This document shows positions 16,915 to 26,168 of a DNA stretch of 64,000 bases, one piece after another. This stretch comes from Veillonella sp. 3310. Its GTDB lineage: Bacteria; Bacillota; Negativicutes; Veillonellales; Veillonellaceae. The stretch is from positions 56,829-120,828 of the forward strand of contig NZ_RQVJ01000006.1 in the NCBI RefSeq assembly GCF_003999875.1, in the 5' to 3' direction. The notes under the pieces were generated by a model that was given only the letters and a program-made list of their open reading frames with translations, did not search any database and was not told the origin of the DNA. Each line of letters opens with the position of its first letter. Within the stretch, counting starts at the first letter, position 1. The position numbers and the translations under genes are program-made.

Positions 16915-17943
16915 ATGAAGATTGCAGTAGATGCTATGGGTGGCGATTTTGCCCCCCTCGAAATAGTCTTAGGCTCTATTGCCGCTGTGCACGAATACGA
17001 TACTATGGATATCGTGCTTGTCGGTGATAAAAATAAAATAAAAGAAATTTTGGAAGCAGAAGGTGAACTGGATAATCCAAGAATCTCCATTCATCATGCT
17101 AGTGAAGTCATAGAAATGCATGAGCATCCCAGTATTGCCTTGCGCAAGAAGAAAGATGCGTCCATTGCAGTGGCTACACGTTTAGTTCGTGAAAAGGTAT
17201 GTGATGCGGTGATTGCACCAGGTAGTACTGGAGCAGCTGTAGCATCGGCTCTATTAGGTTTGGGAAGAATCAAAGGGATTGAGCGCCCTTGTATTGCTAC
17301 ACCATTACCAACAGCGAATGGCGTGACAATTATGCTAGATTCTGGTGCTAATGCGAATAGTAAGCCAAAACATCTAGTGCAAGGGGCTATCATGGGATAT
17401 AACTATGCGCAGTTATTACTTGGTAAACCTAACCCAACTGTGGGCTTGTTAAATATTGGTGAAGAATCCACTAAAGGAAATGAAGTTGTCTTAGAAACCT
17501 ATCCGTTACTACAAAAACTGAAAACAATCCCTTTTAAAGGAAATGTGGAAGGCCGTGATATTCCAAAAGGAACGGTAGATGTAGTAGTATGTGATGGATT
17601 TGTAGGTAATGTGGTGCTTAAATTTGCAGAAGGTCTTGTATCTGTGGTACAAGATATTCTAAAAGAAGGCATCAAACAAAGTAGCATTATCTCTAAACTA
17701 GGAGCCTTATTGATTGTTCCTGTGTTTAAGAAAATAAAAAAACGACTAGATCACACAGAAAATGGCGGAGCACCTCTATTAGGGGTAAATGGTGTATTTA
17801 TCATTTGCCATGGTAGCTCCAAATCTAAGGAAATTATGACAGCAATTAAAATTGCTGGAGATCTAGTAGAACGGAAATTAATTGAACATATTTCCTCAAG
17901 TATTGAAGAAGAAGGGACCCTAACATATGACAATGCTGAATAA
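16915..17943 (+). CDS. plsX: Phosphate acyltransferase PlsX
   Basis: 342 residues. It makes acyl-phosphate from acyl-ACP, the first step of the PlsX/PlsY route to phosphatidic acid. It opens with the family signature MKIAVDAMGGDFAPLEIVLG and has APGSTGAAVASALLGLGRIKGI, LDSGANANSKPKHLVQ and NIGEESTKGNE. It follows fapR by nine bases and overlaps the fabH start by 17 bases, so translation is coupled. Confidence 0.96.
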   Translation: MKIAVDAMGGDFAPLEIVLGSIAAVHEYDTMDIVLVGDKNKIKEILEAEGELDNPRISIHHASEVIEMHEHPSIALRKKKDASIAVATRLVREKVCDAVIAPGSTGAAVASALLGLGRIKGIERPCIATPLPTANGVTIMLDSGANANSKPKHLVQGAIMGYNYAQLLLGKPNPTVGLLNIGEESTKGNEVVLETYPLLQKLKTIPFKGNVEGRDIPKGTVDVVVCDGFVGNVVLKFAEGLVSVVQDILKEGIKQSSIISKLGALLIVPVFKKIKKRLDHTENGGAPLLGVNGVFIICHGSSKSKEIMTAIKIAGDLVERKLIEHISSSIEEEGTLTYDNAE

Positions 17944-18922
17944 GCCAGTCGGAATTATTGGTACCGGTAGCTATGTGCCAGAAAAAGTTCTTACAAATGC
18001 AGACTTAGAAAAAATGGTAGATACTAGCGATGCTTGGATTCAAGAAAGAACCGGCATTAAAGAACGTAGAATTGCACCAGAAGGTGTAAATGCTTCAGAT
18101 ATGGCTACAGAAGCGGCAAAAAAAGCCTTAGAAGCTGCTAAGTTAACAGCAGAAGATATCGATTGTATCATTGTTGCCACATTAACAGGCGATATGGCAA
18201 TTCCATCTACAGCATGCTTAGTCCAAGCTAATTTAGGCGCTACAAAAGCAGCAGCCTTTGATTTATCTGCAGCTTGCTCAGGATATGTATACTCTTTGAT
18301 TACAGCTAGTTCTTATATCAATGCTGGATTGTTTAAAAATGTGCTTGTAGTAGGCGTTGAAGTATTATCTCGTGTGGTAAACTGGGAAGATCGTAATACA
18401 TGTGTTCTTTTCGGTGATGGTGCTGGAGCCGCTGTAGTATCTTCAGTAGAAGAAGGCTATGGTATGCTCGGTATGGATATGGGGGCTGACGGAAGTGGCG
18501 GAATGCATCTATGTATTCCATCTGGAGGTACGGCATTGCCACCAACCACAGAGCGTCGTGAAGAGGGGCTTACCTTCATTCATATGAATGGACAAGAAGT
18601 ATATAAATTTGCTGTAAAAACGATGGGTAAAACTGTATTGAAAGCTCTAGAAATGGCAAATATGGAACTGGAAGAATTAGATTTCTTCATTCCACATCAA
18701 GCGAATACTCGCATTATCAAATCTGCAGCAGATCGTTTGCATCTGACAGAAGATAAAGTATTTATTAATTTACCTAAGTATGGAAACACATCAGCAGCAT
18801 CCATTGCGATTGCTTTAGATGAAGCAGTGCGTGCAGGAAAATTGCAAAAAGGTGATAATCTTGCCGTTGCTGGATTTGGTGCAGGATTAACTTGGGCAAG
18901 TCTAGTAATGAAATGGTGCTAA
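17927..18922 (+). CDS. fabH: 3-oxoacyl-ACP synthase III FabH
   Basis: 331 residues. It condenses an acyl-CoA primer with malonyl-ACP to start fatty-acid synthesis at the membrane-cytosol interface. The catalytic triad is visible: Cys in DLSAACSGYVYS (~residue 114), His in PHQANTRI (~256) and Asn in YGNTSAASI (~286). The start is ATG 17927 or the in-frame ATG 17933; both lie inside the plsX end, and neither changes the domain content. Confidence 0.96.
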   Translation: MTMLNKPVGIIGTGSYVPEKVLTNADLEKMVDTSDAWIQERTGIKERRIAPEGVNASDMATEAAKKALEAAKLTAEDIDCIIVATLTGDMAIPSTACLVQANLGATKAAAFDLSAACSGYVYSLITASSYINAGLFKNVLVVGVEVLSRVVNWEDRNTCVLFGDGAGAAVVSSVEEGYGMLGMDMGADGSGGMHLCIPSGGTALPPTTERREEGLTFIHMNGQEVYKFAVKTMGKTVLKALEMANMELEELDFFIPHQANTRIIKSAADRLHLTEDKVFINLPKYGNTSAASIAIALDEAVRAGKLQKGDNLAVAGFGAGLTWASLVMKWC

Positions 18923-18932
18923 GGAGGAAAAG

Positions 18933-19877
18933 ATGATTAAGACTGATATTTGTGATTTGTTAGGGATAGAGTATCCCGTTCTTCAAGGTGGTATGGCTTG
19001 GTTAGGTACAGCTGAATTAGCAGCTGCTGTATCTGAAGCAGGTGGTTTGGGAATTATTGGTGCAGGACATATGCCTCCTGATGTATTCCGTGCAGAAATT
19101 CATAAATTAAAAGAACGCACAAGCAAGCCATATGGTTGTAACATTATGTTAATGTCTCCATTTGTGAATGAAGTTATGGAAGTTGCTTTAGAAGAACGCG
19201 TACCAGTCATCACAACTGGAGCAGGTAATCCATCCGCATGGGTACCAGCTTTCAAAGAAATCGGTACAAAAGTAATTCCTGTAGTAGCTTCTGTATTATT
19301 AGCGAAACGTTTACTTCGTGGCGGTATCGATGCAGTCATTGCAGAAGGTACTGAGTCTGGCGGTCACGTAGGAGATATTACAACTATGTGCTTAATCCCT
19401 CAAATCGTAGATGCTGTGGACGTACCTGTTATTGCAGCTGGTGGTATTGCAGATGGTCGCGGTATGGCAGCAGCCTTAGCATTGGGCGCTAGTGCAGTTC
19501 AAATGGGTTCTCGTTTCGTAGTATCTGAAGAATGTATTGCCCATGAAAACTATAAAGAAGCTGTATTGAAAGCAAAAGATCGTTCCACAGTGATGACAGG
19601 CTTGACAACAGGTCATCCAGTTCGTATCATTGAGAATTTATTAGCTCGTAAATATCAATCCCTTGAGTTCAGTGGCGCACCAAAAGAAGCTCTTGAAAAT
19701 CTAGGTGCTGGTACACTTAGAAAAGCTGCCATTGAAGGGGAAACTAAAAACGGTTCCGTTATGATTGGACAAATTGCAGGTATGTTGACTGACATTAAAC
19801 CTTGCGCAACAATCATTCAAGATATTGTTCGTGAAGCAGAAGAAGTAATGTTGAACTTAAAATCTGTTATCCGATAA
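18933..19877 (+). CDS. fabK: Enoyl-ACP reductase II FabK
   Basis: 314 residues, FMN-dependent. It catalyses the last reduction in each elongation cycle and replaces FabI in many Firmicutes, with no FabI in this operon. Motifs: PVLQGGMAWLG at the N terminus, GCNIMLMSPF, the catalytic/FMN region AEGTESGGHVGDITTMCLIPQIVD, and GASAVQMGSRFVVSEEC. AAGGAGG precedes the ATG ten bases after fabH. A second FabK-like protein without obvious redundancy is encoded at 21922. Confidence 0.95.
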   Translation: MIKTDICDLLGIEYPVLQGGMAWLGTAELAAAVSEAGGLGIIGAGHMPPDVFRAEIHKLKERTSKPYGCNIMLMSPFVNEVMEVALEERVPVITTGAGNPSAWVPAFKEIGTKVIPVVASVLLAKRLLRGGIDAVIAEGTESGGHVGDITTMCLIPQIVDAVDVPVIAAGGIADGRGMAAALALGASAVQMGSRFVVSEECIAHENYKEAVLKAKDRSTVMTGLTTGHPVRIIENLLARKYQSLEFSGAPKEALENLGAGTLRKAAIEGETKNGSVMIGQIAGMLTDIKPCATIIQDIVREAEEVMLNLKSVIR

Positions 19878-19892
19878 GCAGGAGGAAACCTT

Positions 19893-20831
19893 ATGAAAAC
19901 AGCATTTGTATTCCCTGGTCAAGGGTCTCAAAAAGTGGGTATGTTGAAAGATTTGTACGAAGCGTATCCTATCGTAAGAGAGCGTTTTGCACAAGCAGAT
20001 GAAGCATTGGGATATTCTATTTCACAATTATGTTTTGAAGGTCCAGATACGGAATTAGTAAAAACAGCAAACACACAACCTGCGATTTTAACAGCTAGTG
20101 TGGCATGCTATGAAATTTTAAAAGAAAAAGGCTTTACACCTGATATCGTAGGTGGTCATAGCCTTGGTGAATATAGTGCCTTAGTAGCAGCAGGTGTTCT
20201 TGATTTTAAAGATGCTGTGTACGTAGTGCATAAACGTGGAGAATATATGCAAGAAGCTGTACCATTGGGTGAAGGCGCAATGGCTGCGATCTTAGCATTA
20301 CCTCGTGAAGACGTAGTTCGCATCTGTGGAGAAGTAAACGATACTGTAGGCTCTGTGCAAGCGGTTAACTTCAACTGTCCAGGACAAATCGTGATTGCTG
20401 GTGCTACAAAAGCCGTAGAAGTAGCAGCTGAAAAAATGAAAGAAGCTGGTGCTAAACGTGCTGTTATGTTGCCAGTAAGCGCTCCTTTCCACAGTCGTTT
20501 AATGGAACCAGCAGCAAAACGTTTACAAGAAGAATTAGACAATATTGAAGTGAAAGATGCTCAAATTCCAGTTGTAGCGAATATTACTGGGGAAATCTTA
20601 AAAGATGGAGCTGCTATTAAAGCGGCCTTAGTAAAACAAGCAGCAGCACCAGTACTTTGGGAAGATTGTGTAGCTACAATGGTAGACTTTGGTGCTACAA
20701 GATTTGTAGAAGTAGGTCCTGGTAAAGTGTTAACAGGATTCACTAAAAAAATTAACAAAGCAATGGAATTAGCCAATGTTGAAGATGAAGCATCCTTAGC
20801 AGCAGCGATTGCATTCTTACAAGGAGAATAA
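19893..20831 (+). CDS. fabD: Malonyl-CoA:ACP transacylase FabD
   Basis: 312 residues. It loads malonyl groups onto ACP. It begins KTAFVFPGQGSQKVGM; the nucleophile Ser is in GGHSLGEYSALVAAG (~residue 92) and the catalytic His in SAPFHSRLMEPAA (~200). GGAGG precedes the ATG. It is tightly placed between fabK and fabG. Confidence 0.96.
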   Translation: MKTAFVFPGQGSQKVGMLKDLYEAYPIVRERFAQADEALGYSISQLCFEGPDTELVKTANTQPAILTASVACYEILKEKGFTPDIVGGHSLGEYSALVAAGVLDFKDAVYVVHKRGEYMQEAVPLGEGAMAAILALPREDVVRICGEVNDTVGSVQAVNFNCPGQIVIAGATKAVEVAAEKMKEAGAKRAVMLPVSAPFHSRLMEPAAKRLQEELDNIEVKDAQIPVVANITGEILKDGAAIKAALVKQAAAPVLWEDCVATMVDFGATRFVEVGPGKVLTGFTKKINKAMELANVEDEASLAAAIAFLQGE

Positions 20832-20832
20832 A

Positions 20833-21576
20833 ATGAATTTAACAGGTAAAGTAGCTTTAGTTACAGGTGCTTCCCGTGGTATCGGACAAGCCACTGCTAT
20901 TGAATTAGCAAAAGCTGGAGCAGATGTAGTTGTAAACTTTATTGGTAATGAAGCAGTAGCACAAGAAACTGTTGAAAAAATTGAAGCATTGGGCCGTAAG
21001 GCTATCAAAATTAAAGCTAATGTAGGCGATGCAGACGATGTACAAGCCATGGTAGATGAAGCAATTGCGACATTTGGTCATATAGATATTCTTGTAAATA
21101 ATGCAGGCATCACTCGTGACGGATTATTGATTCGCATGAAAGATTCCGATTGGGATGAAGTATTAAACATTAACTTAAAAGGTGTATACCTTGTGACTAA
21201 AGCAGTTGCTAAGCTTATGGTAAAACAACGTGCTGGTCGCATTATCAATATGACATCTGTATCTGGTGTTACTGGTAATGTGGGTCAGGCCAATTATGCC
21301 GCTGCTAAAGCAGGGGTAATTGGCTTTACCAAAACTTGTGCCAAAGAATTAGCAGCTCGTGGTATTACTGTAAATGCAGTAGCACCAGGATTTATTGAAA
21401 CAGCAATGACAGATGTGTTACCTGAAAAAATTAAAGAAGGTATTGCAGCTACTGTGCCGTTTGGTCGCATGGGTCAACCGGAAGAAATTGCTAGTGTAGT
21501 AACGTTTTTAGCGTCTGACTTTGCAAGTTATATTACTGGCCAAGTTCTCAATGTAGACGGCGGAATGGTGATGTAA
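20833..21576 (+). CDS. fabG: 3-oxoacyl-ACP reductase FabG
   Basis: 247 residues from ATG 20833, directly after the fabD stop and with AAGGAG seven bases upstream; the frame is open further into fabD but without a start signal. It is an NADPH-dependent short-chain dehydrogenase: TGASRGIGQAT cofactor loop, NNAGITRDGLL, the Ser of MTSVSGV, and YAAAKAG with the catalytic Tyr and Lys. It ends in NVDGGMVM, typical for FabG. Confidence 0.96.
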   Translation: MNLTGKVALVTGASRGIGQATAIELAKAGADVVVNFIGNEAVAQETVEKIEALGRKAIKIKANVGDADDVQAMVDEAIATFGHIDILVNNAGITRDGLLIRMKDSDWDEVLNINLKGVYLVTKAVAKLMVKQRAGRIINMTSVSGVTGNVGQANYAAAKAGVIGFTKTCAKELAARGITVNAVAPGFIETAMTDVLPEKIKEGIAATVPFGRMGQPEEIASVVTFLASDFASYITGQVLNVDGGMVM

Positions 21577-21620
21577 ACGCAAGATTCTATACATAGACTA
21601 CATGAAAGGAGGTGTACGTA

Positions 21621-21851
21621 ATGAGCACATTTGACAAAGTAAAAGCTATTGTTGTTGAACAATTGGGCGTTGACGAATCTGAAGTGGCTATCGATTCCAC
21701 TTTCATCGATGATTTGGGCGCTGACTCTCTTGACATCGTTGAATTGATCATGGCATTTGAAGAGGAATTCAATATTGAAATCCCTGATGATGTTGCTGAA
21801 AAAATCAAAACTGTAAAAGATACAGTTGATTACATCGATTCTACAAAATAA
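21621..21851 (+). CDS. acpP: Acyl carrier protein
   Basis: 76 residues from ATG 21621. The strong ribosome site AAAGGAGGTG covers an in-frame GTG at 21612, which rules that start out. The phosphopantetheine attachment site is Ser in [20 protein letters not shown]. The protein is very acidic, as ACPs are. It carries the growing acyl chain through the Fab enzymes encoded around it and supplies PlsX and lipid A synthesis. Confidence 0.97.
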   Translation: MSTFDKVKAIVVEQLGVDESEVAIDSTFIDDLGADSLDIVELIMAFEEEFNIEIPDDVAEKIKTVKDTVDYIDSTK

Positions 21852-21874
21852 GTCTAAGCACTTATGCACCACAA

Positions 21875-21892
21875 AGGGGGCCTCGGCTCCCT
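21875..21892 (+). other. GC-rich hairpin between acpP and the FabK-like gene
   Basis: AGGGGGCC-TC-GGCTCCCT stem with one mismatch or wobble and no T-tract. It could act as an mRNA 3'-end stabiliser or processing site that lets acpP be made in excess, as is usual for ACP. That role is inference. Confidence 0.4.
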
Positions 21893-21921
21893 GAGTGGAT
21901 TTGCACATAGGAGGAATAATA

Positions 21922-22878
21922 GTGAAACTCCCTGAACTTAAAATAGGGAAATTGGTAGCCAAAGTACCGGTAATTCAAGGTGGAATGGCAATCCGATTGT
22001 CTACAGCTCGGTTGGCTGCAGCAGTTGCAAATGAAGGTGGTATCGGCCTGATTGCAGCATCTGGCATGCCTTTTGATGAATTACGATACGAAATACAATT
22101 AGCAAGAAAATTATCGCCTACGGGCATTATCGGTATAAATGCAATGGTAGCCGCTACAGAATTTTTAGGCCTTGTAAAAACGGCCATTGAGGAGGGCATT
22201 GACCTCGTAGTAGCTGGCGCTGGATTTTCCAGAGATATGTTTGCCTTAGGTCGTGAATCTGGTACACCTATTGTACCAATCGTATCCACTCCTAAATTAG
22301 CTCGTATTTCTGAAGGATTAGGAGCCTCCGCTGTGATCGTGGAAGGTTGTGAAGCAGGTGGTCACTTAGGTACAGATCACTCCTCTCGTGAATTAGTACC
22401 TGAAGTAGTGGCGGCTGTGAAAAATATTCCAGTCATCGGTGCTGGTGGGGTTCTTGATGGAGCAGATATTGTGGAGATGATTAAACTTGGTGCTAGTGGA
22501 GTGCAAATGGGAAGCCGTTTTGCTGCTAGTGTGGAGTGTAATGCCTCTGATGAATTGAAAAAAATGTACGTTCGTGCAGATGCTCCAGATGATATTGTCT
22601 TGATCCAAAGTCCAGTAGGACTTCCAGGACAAGCGTTGCGTAATAAGTTTGCAGAAACAGTATTAGACGGTACAGTACCGCCACCTACAGAGTGTCATCG
22701 ATGCTTAAAGCATTGTTCTCACAAATTCTGTATTATTAAAGCCCTTTCACGTGCTCAACAAGGTGACGTGGAAACGGGATTAGTGTTCTCGGGTAATAAT
22801 ATGCGTAAAGTAGACTCCATATTACCTGTGAAAGAGATTTTTGCTCGCCTAGTTTCAGAGGCAGCAGCCATTGATTAA
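21922..22878 (+). CDS. FabK/nitronate monooxygenase-like flavoprotein with C-terminal Cys cluster
   Basis: About 318 residues from GTG 21922, chosen because GGAGGAA lies six bases ahead; the open frame extends upstream to 21895 through the ribosome site. The FMN-binding TIM-barrel motifs match the FabK/2-nitropropane dioxygenase family: PVIQGGMAIRLS, the His of EGCEAGGHLGTDH, IGAGGVLDGADI and GASGVQMGSRFAAS. Unlike FabK in the same operon it ends with an extra segment carrying four cysteines at about 258, 261, 265 and 270 (CxxCx3Cx4C), which could hold an iron-sulfur cluster or zinc. Lying between acpP and fabF it probably acts on acyl substrates or on fatty-acid redox, but the reaction is not known. 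Confidence 0.8.
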   Translation: MKLPELKIGKLVAKVPVIQGGMAIRLSTARLAAAVANEGGIGLIAASGMPFDELRYEIQLARKLSPTGIIGINAMVAATEFLGLVKTAIEEGIDLVVAGAGFSRDMFALGRESGTPIVPIVSTPKLARISEGLGASAVIVEGCEAGGHLGTDHSSRELVPEVVAAVKNIPVIGAGGVLDGADIVEMIKLGASGVQMGSRFAASVECNASDELKKMYVRADAPDDIVLIQSPVGLPGQALRNKFAETVLDGTVPPPTECHRCLKHCSHKFCIIKALSRAQQGDVETGLVFSGNNMRKVDSILPVKEIFARLVSEAAAID

Positions 22879-22902
22879 ATGAGATTATAAAGAGGTGGAA
22901 TA

Positions 22903-24147
22903 ATGGAAAGACGTGTTGTTATTACTGGTTTAGGTGCTGTGACACCAGTGGGAATCGGTAAAGATGACTTTTACAATGCATTGCTACGTGGCGAATCTGG
23001 TATCGGTCCAATTACTCGATTTGATGCAAGTGATTATGCAACTCGTATTGCAGGTGAAATTAAAGATTTCGATCCAACACAATTTGGAATTGATAAAAAA
23101 GAAGCGCGCCGTATGGACCGCTCTGCAGCATTTGCCATTGCAGCGGCAGTGCTTGCGCAAAAAGATGCTGATTTAGATTTAGACAAAGAAGAAGCAGATC
23201 GTTGTGGTACTGTAGTTGGTACTGGTATTGGTGGTATTGATTCTATCCATGATGTATATGTGACTTTATTTGAAAAAGGTCCAGGTCGTGTAAGTCCATT
23301 TGCAGTACCTATGATGATTGCAAACATGGTATCTGGTCGTGTATCTATTCAATTAGGCTTAAAAGGACCAGTAGAAACTGTTGTTACAGCGTGTACTTCT
23401 GGTACAAATGCGATTGGTGAAGCATTCCGCATGATTGCACATGGTCAAGCAGACGTAATGTTTGCTGGTGGTACAGAGGCGGCAGTTTCTCCAGCAGCAG
23501 TAGCTGGTTTCGCATCTATGAAAGCTATGTCTACACGTAATGATGAACCTACAAAAGCATCTCGTCCATTTGCAGCTGATCGCGATGGATTCGTAATGGG
23601 CGAAGGTTCTGGTATCGTTGTATTAGAAGAATTAGAACATGCAAAAGCACGTGGTGCTCATATCTACGCAGAAGTAGTGGGATATGGTACAAATGGTGAT
23701 GCATATCATATTTCTTCTCCAGCACCAGGTGGTACACAAGCTCGTAAATGCATGGAATTAGCATTGAATGATGCAGGTATCAAACCTGAAGAAGTTGATT
23801 ATATTAATGCCCATGGTACATCTACATCCATCAATGATGCAAATGAAACATTGGCAATCAAACAATTATTTGGAGATCATGCTAGTAAATTAGCAGTAAA
23901 CTCCACAAAATCTATGACAGGTCACTTATTAGGTGCTGCTGGTGCTATTGAAGCCATTGTTATGGCAATGGCTATTGAGACTGGCAAAGTGCATCCAACA
24001 ATTAACCTTGATAATCCAGATCCAGAATTGGATTTAGATTATGTATCTGACGGAGCTCGTGACATGAAAGTTGATGTAGCTCTTTCCAACTCCTTCGGTT
24101 TTGGTGGACACAACGGTACTATCGTTGTTCGTCGTTACGAGGCGTAA
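22903..24147 (+). CDS. fabF: 3-oxoacyl-ACP synthase II FabF
   Basis: 414 residues. It elongates acyl-ACP by condensation with malonyl-ACP. Catalytic residues are visible: Cys in VVTACTSGTNAIGEA (~residue 166), His in NAHGTSTSIND (~305) and Lys/His in STKSMTGHLLGAAG (~337-342). GAGGTGG precedes the ATG. The stop is two bases from the rnc GTG start, so transcription continues into rnc. Confidence 0.97.
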   Translation: MERRVVITGLGAVTPVGIGKDDFYNALLRGESGIGPITRFDASDYATRIAGEIKDFDPTQFGIDKKEARRMDRSAAFAIAAAVLAQKDADLDLDKEEADRCGTVVGTGIGGIDSIHDVYVTLFEKGPGRVSPFAVPMMIANMVSGRVSIQLGLKGPVETVVTACTSGTNAIGEAFRMIAHGQADVMFAGGTEAAVSPAAVAGFASMKAMSTRNDEPTKASRPFAADRDGFVMGEGSGIVVLEELEHAKARGAHIYAEVVGYGTNGDAYHISSPAPGGTQARKCMELALNDAGIKPEEVDYINAHGTSTSINDANETLAIKQLFGDHASKLAVNSTKSMTGHLLGAAGAIEAIVMAMAIETGKVHPTINLDNPDPELDLDYVSDGARDMKVDVALSNSFGFGGHNGTIVVRRYEA

Positions 24148-24149
24148 TT

Positions 24150-24881
24150 GTGAATGCTCCTAAAAGTAGCAAAGTAACTAGCAAGGCTCGTGAAGCATTA
24201 CTTCACGAGCTTATTGCGAATTTATATTTGCCTTTACGCAATATAAGTACATTAAATCGTGCTTTGACACATTCTTCCTATGCGAATGAACATAAATTAT
24301 CCCATGAATATCATAATGAACGATTAGAGTTTTTAGGGGATGCAGTGTTAGATCTTATTATAGGAGAATATTTATTTACTACATATCCAGAAATGACTGA
24401 GGGTGAACTGACCCGTTTAAAAGCATGCACCGTCTGTGAAGGTTCTTTAGCAGAATGTAGTCGTACTCTAGACTTAGGAAAATATTTACGCTTAGGTAGA
24501 GGCGAGCGGCATTGTGGTGGAGCCAATAGAAACTCCATTTTGGCAGATACTTTTGAGGCTGTCTTAGGGGCTATCTACCTAGAGTGTGGTTATGATGTGG
24601 GAAAACAGTTTGTTTTGAGTCATTTGCATGGATATATGAATATGGCACTTTCCGGGAAAGTAGGAAAAGATTTTAAAACATTGCTCCAAGAGTTAGTACA
24701 ACAAAAAGGAGAATCTGTGATACGGTATCATGTTATCGATGAAGAGGGACCGGATCATGATAAATTCTTTACTATGGAAGTAGTCATCGATGGAGTCCCA
24801 TCAGGTGTAGGTTCTGGGCGAAATAAAAAAGTGGCAGCCCAAGCAGCAGCTAAAGAGGCTTATGAAAAGCTTATACAATAG
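24150..24881 (+). CDS. rnc: Ribonuclease III
   Basis: 243 residues. It cleaves double-stranded RNA in rRNA processing and mRNA or antisense decay. The catalytic helix is NERLEFLGDAVLDLIIGEYLF at ~residue 51-71, a second acidic site is ADTFEAVLGAIYLECG, and the C-terminal double-stranded RNA-binding domain runs DFKTLLQELVQQ to KKVAAQAAAKEAYEKL. The start is GTG 24150, two bases after the fabF stop. RNase III would also process the sense-antisense duplex predicted at 39057-39170. Confidence 0.95.
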   Translation: MNAPKSSKVTSKAREALLHELIANLYLPLRNISTLNRALTHSSYANEHKLSHEYHNERLEFLGDAVLDLIIGEYLFTTYPEMTEGELTRLKACTVCEGSLAECSRTLDLGKYLRLGRGERHCGGANRNSILADTFEAVLGAIYLECGYDVGKQFVLSHLHGYMNMALSGKVGKDFKTLLQELVQQKGESVIRYHVIDEEGPDHDKFFTMEVVIDGVPSGVGSGRNKKVAAQAAAKEAYEKLIQ

Positions 24882-24890
24882 TAAGGATTG

Positions 24891-24915
24891 AGGGGTGGGG
24901 AACCACTCCTTTTTC
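24891..24915 (+). terminator. Terminator after rnc
   Basis: GGGGTGG pairs with CCACTCC (one G-T pair) around GGAA, followed by TTTTT. It separates the fab-rnc operon from the radical SAM gene, perhaps with readthrough. Confidence 0.75.
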
Positions 24916-24938
24916 TATATGATACATAGGAGGCAGTT

Positions 24939-26006
24939 ATGAGGAACAGCAAAAAAGAGAAAACTAGATTACTTCCATTTTTTATTCCTCATATTGGCTG
25001 CCCATATATTTGTATATTTTGTAATCAGCCACGTATATCAGGACAACAAGAGATGGTCAGTCCAGAAATCATTCGTTCTTCCATACAAAGAGCCGTATCA
25101 GAACAAGGATATAGTGGACAATGGGAAGTAGCTTACTTTGGTGGTAGCTTTACGGCGATACCACAAGAAATGCAAGATACATTATTGGAACCAGCTAAAG
25201 AAGCATTTCAACAAGGAATAGTTCAAGGAATTCGTTTGTCTACTCGTCCTGATGCTATCAGAGAAGATCGATTGAAAGAGCTCTTTACTAGTGGTGTAAG
25301 AACCATTGAATTAGGAGTACAAACATTAGAGGAATCCATGCTAGTAGAAGCTAAACGAGGGCATACGGTAGAAGATGTGGAACAGGCGTGTAAAATGATA
25401 CGTGAAGAAGGAATAACTTTAGGTATACAATTACTCCCTGGGTTACCTGGCGAAACCTGGACTACTTTAGTAAAAACGGCGGTGAAATCCGGTCAATTGC
25501 AGGCTGACTTATGTCGCATTTATCCTGTGATTGTCATTGAAGATACAGAACTAGCTGATCGTGTTCATGAAGGTAGTTATGTACCATTAACAATAGAACA
25601 AGCGGTAGCCTATAGTGCTTTTTTAAAATCCTATTTAGAAGGCAAAGGTACACAGATTATACGTGTAGGATTACAAAGTACAGAAGATTTTGATGCTGGT
25701 CGTGGTATTGTAGGAGGACCCTATGCTCCTGCCTTTGGAGAATTGGTAGTCAATTATGAATGGCTTCAAGCTATCCAGCAAACCATAGAAGAACACCTAG
25801 AAGTATTTGGTGTGATTCATAAGGTCATTGTAGAATATCCAAGACCTTTCACATCAAAGATACGTGGATTGAAGAACAGAAATATAGAGTATTTTGGACA
25901 GGAATATAAGCAGATAGAATGGACTTGGCAAGAAAAACAGGAAAATAATAATACTGGAGTATTGCATGTCATGATAGATCATATACTATATAGCTTGCCT
26001 CTTTAA
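24939..26006 (+). CDS. Radical SAM protein (Elp3/HemN-like) of unknown substrate
   Basis: 355 residues. The SAM-cluster motif is CPYICIFC (Cys 21, 25 and 28, CxxxCxxC). It is followed by the glycine motif YFGGSFTAIP and GVRTIELGVQT, LGIQLLPGLPGETW and VIEDTELAD, the typical barrel of the Elp3/oxygen-independent coproporphyrinogen oxidase superfamily. It lacks the GNAT domain of Elp3. Homologues commonly lie between rnc and smc in Clostridia and Negativicutes, where their substrate is undetermined. AGGAGG precedes the ATG. Confidence 0.85.
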   Translation: MRNSKKEKTRLLPFFIPHIGCPYICIFCNQPRISGQQEMVSPEIIRSSIQRAVSEQGYSGQWEVAYFGGSFTAIPQEMQDTLLEPAKEAFQQGIVQGIRLSTRPDAIREDRLKELFTSGVRTIELGVQTLEESMLVEAKRGHTVEDVEQACKMIREEGITLGIQLLPGLPGETWTTLVKTAVKSGQLQADLCRIYPVIVIEDTELADRVHEGSYVPLTIEQAVAYSAFLKSYLEGKGTQIIRVGLQSTEDFDAGRGIVGGPYAPAFGELVVNYEWLQAIQQTIEEHLEVFGVIHKVIVEYPRPFTSKIRGLKNRNIEYFGQEYKQIEWTWQEKQENNNTGVLHVMIDHILYSLPL

Positions 26007-26168
26007 ATAGTGGGTTATGGTTATACAACAATGGATTAACTAATATTCTGTAGAGAGAGTATGTGATGAGAGGTTGGAAATAGGTGTCAGGTTAGGATAT
26101 AGTATGAACAATATATTATATTGTGTAAATTTGAAACATACCTATGTATACATAGAAAGGAAGCAGTC

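Noticed and set aside
20156..20542. Long minus-strand open frame opposite fabD (and many similar ones opposite other genes)
   Set aside because: It mirrors a strongly coding plus-strand gene with intact catalytic motifs, has no ribosome site, and its translation has no recognisable domain.
26108..26124. Perfect 17-base palindrome ACAATATATTATATTGT upstream of smc
   Set aside because: It is pure AT-type sequence in an AT-rich gap with no aligned promoter; chance is a sufficient explanation, though it resembles the ACAATATTGT palindrome at the RclA-like gene.
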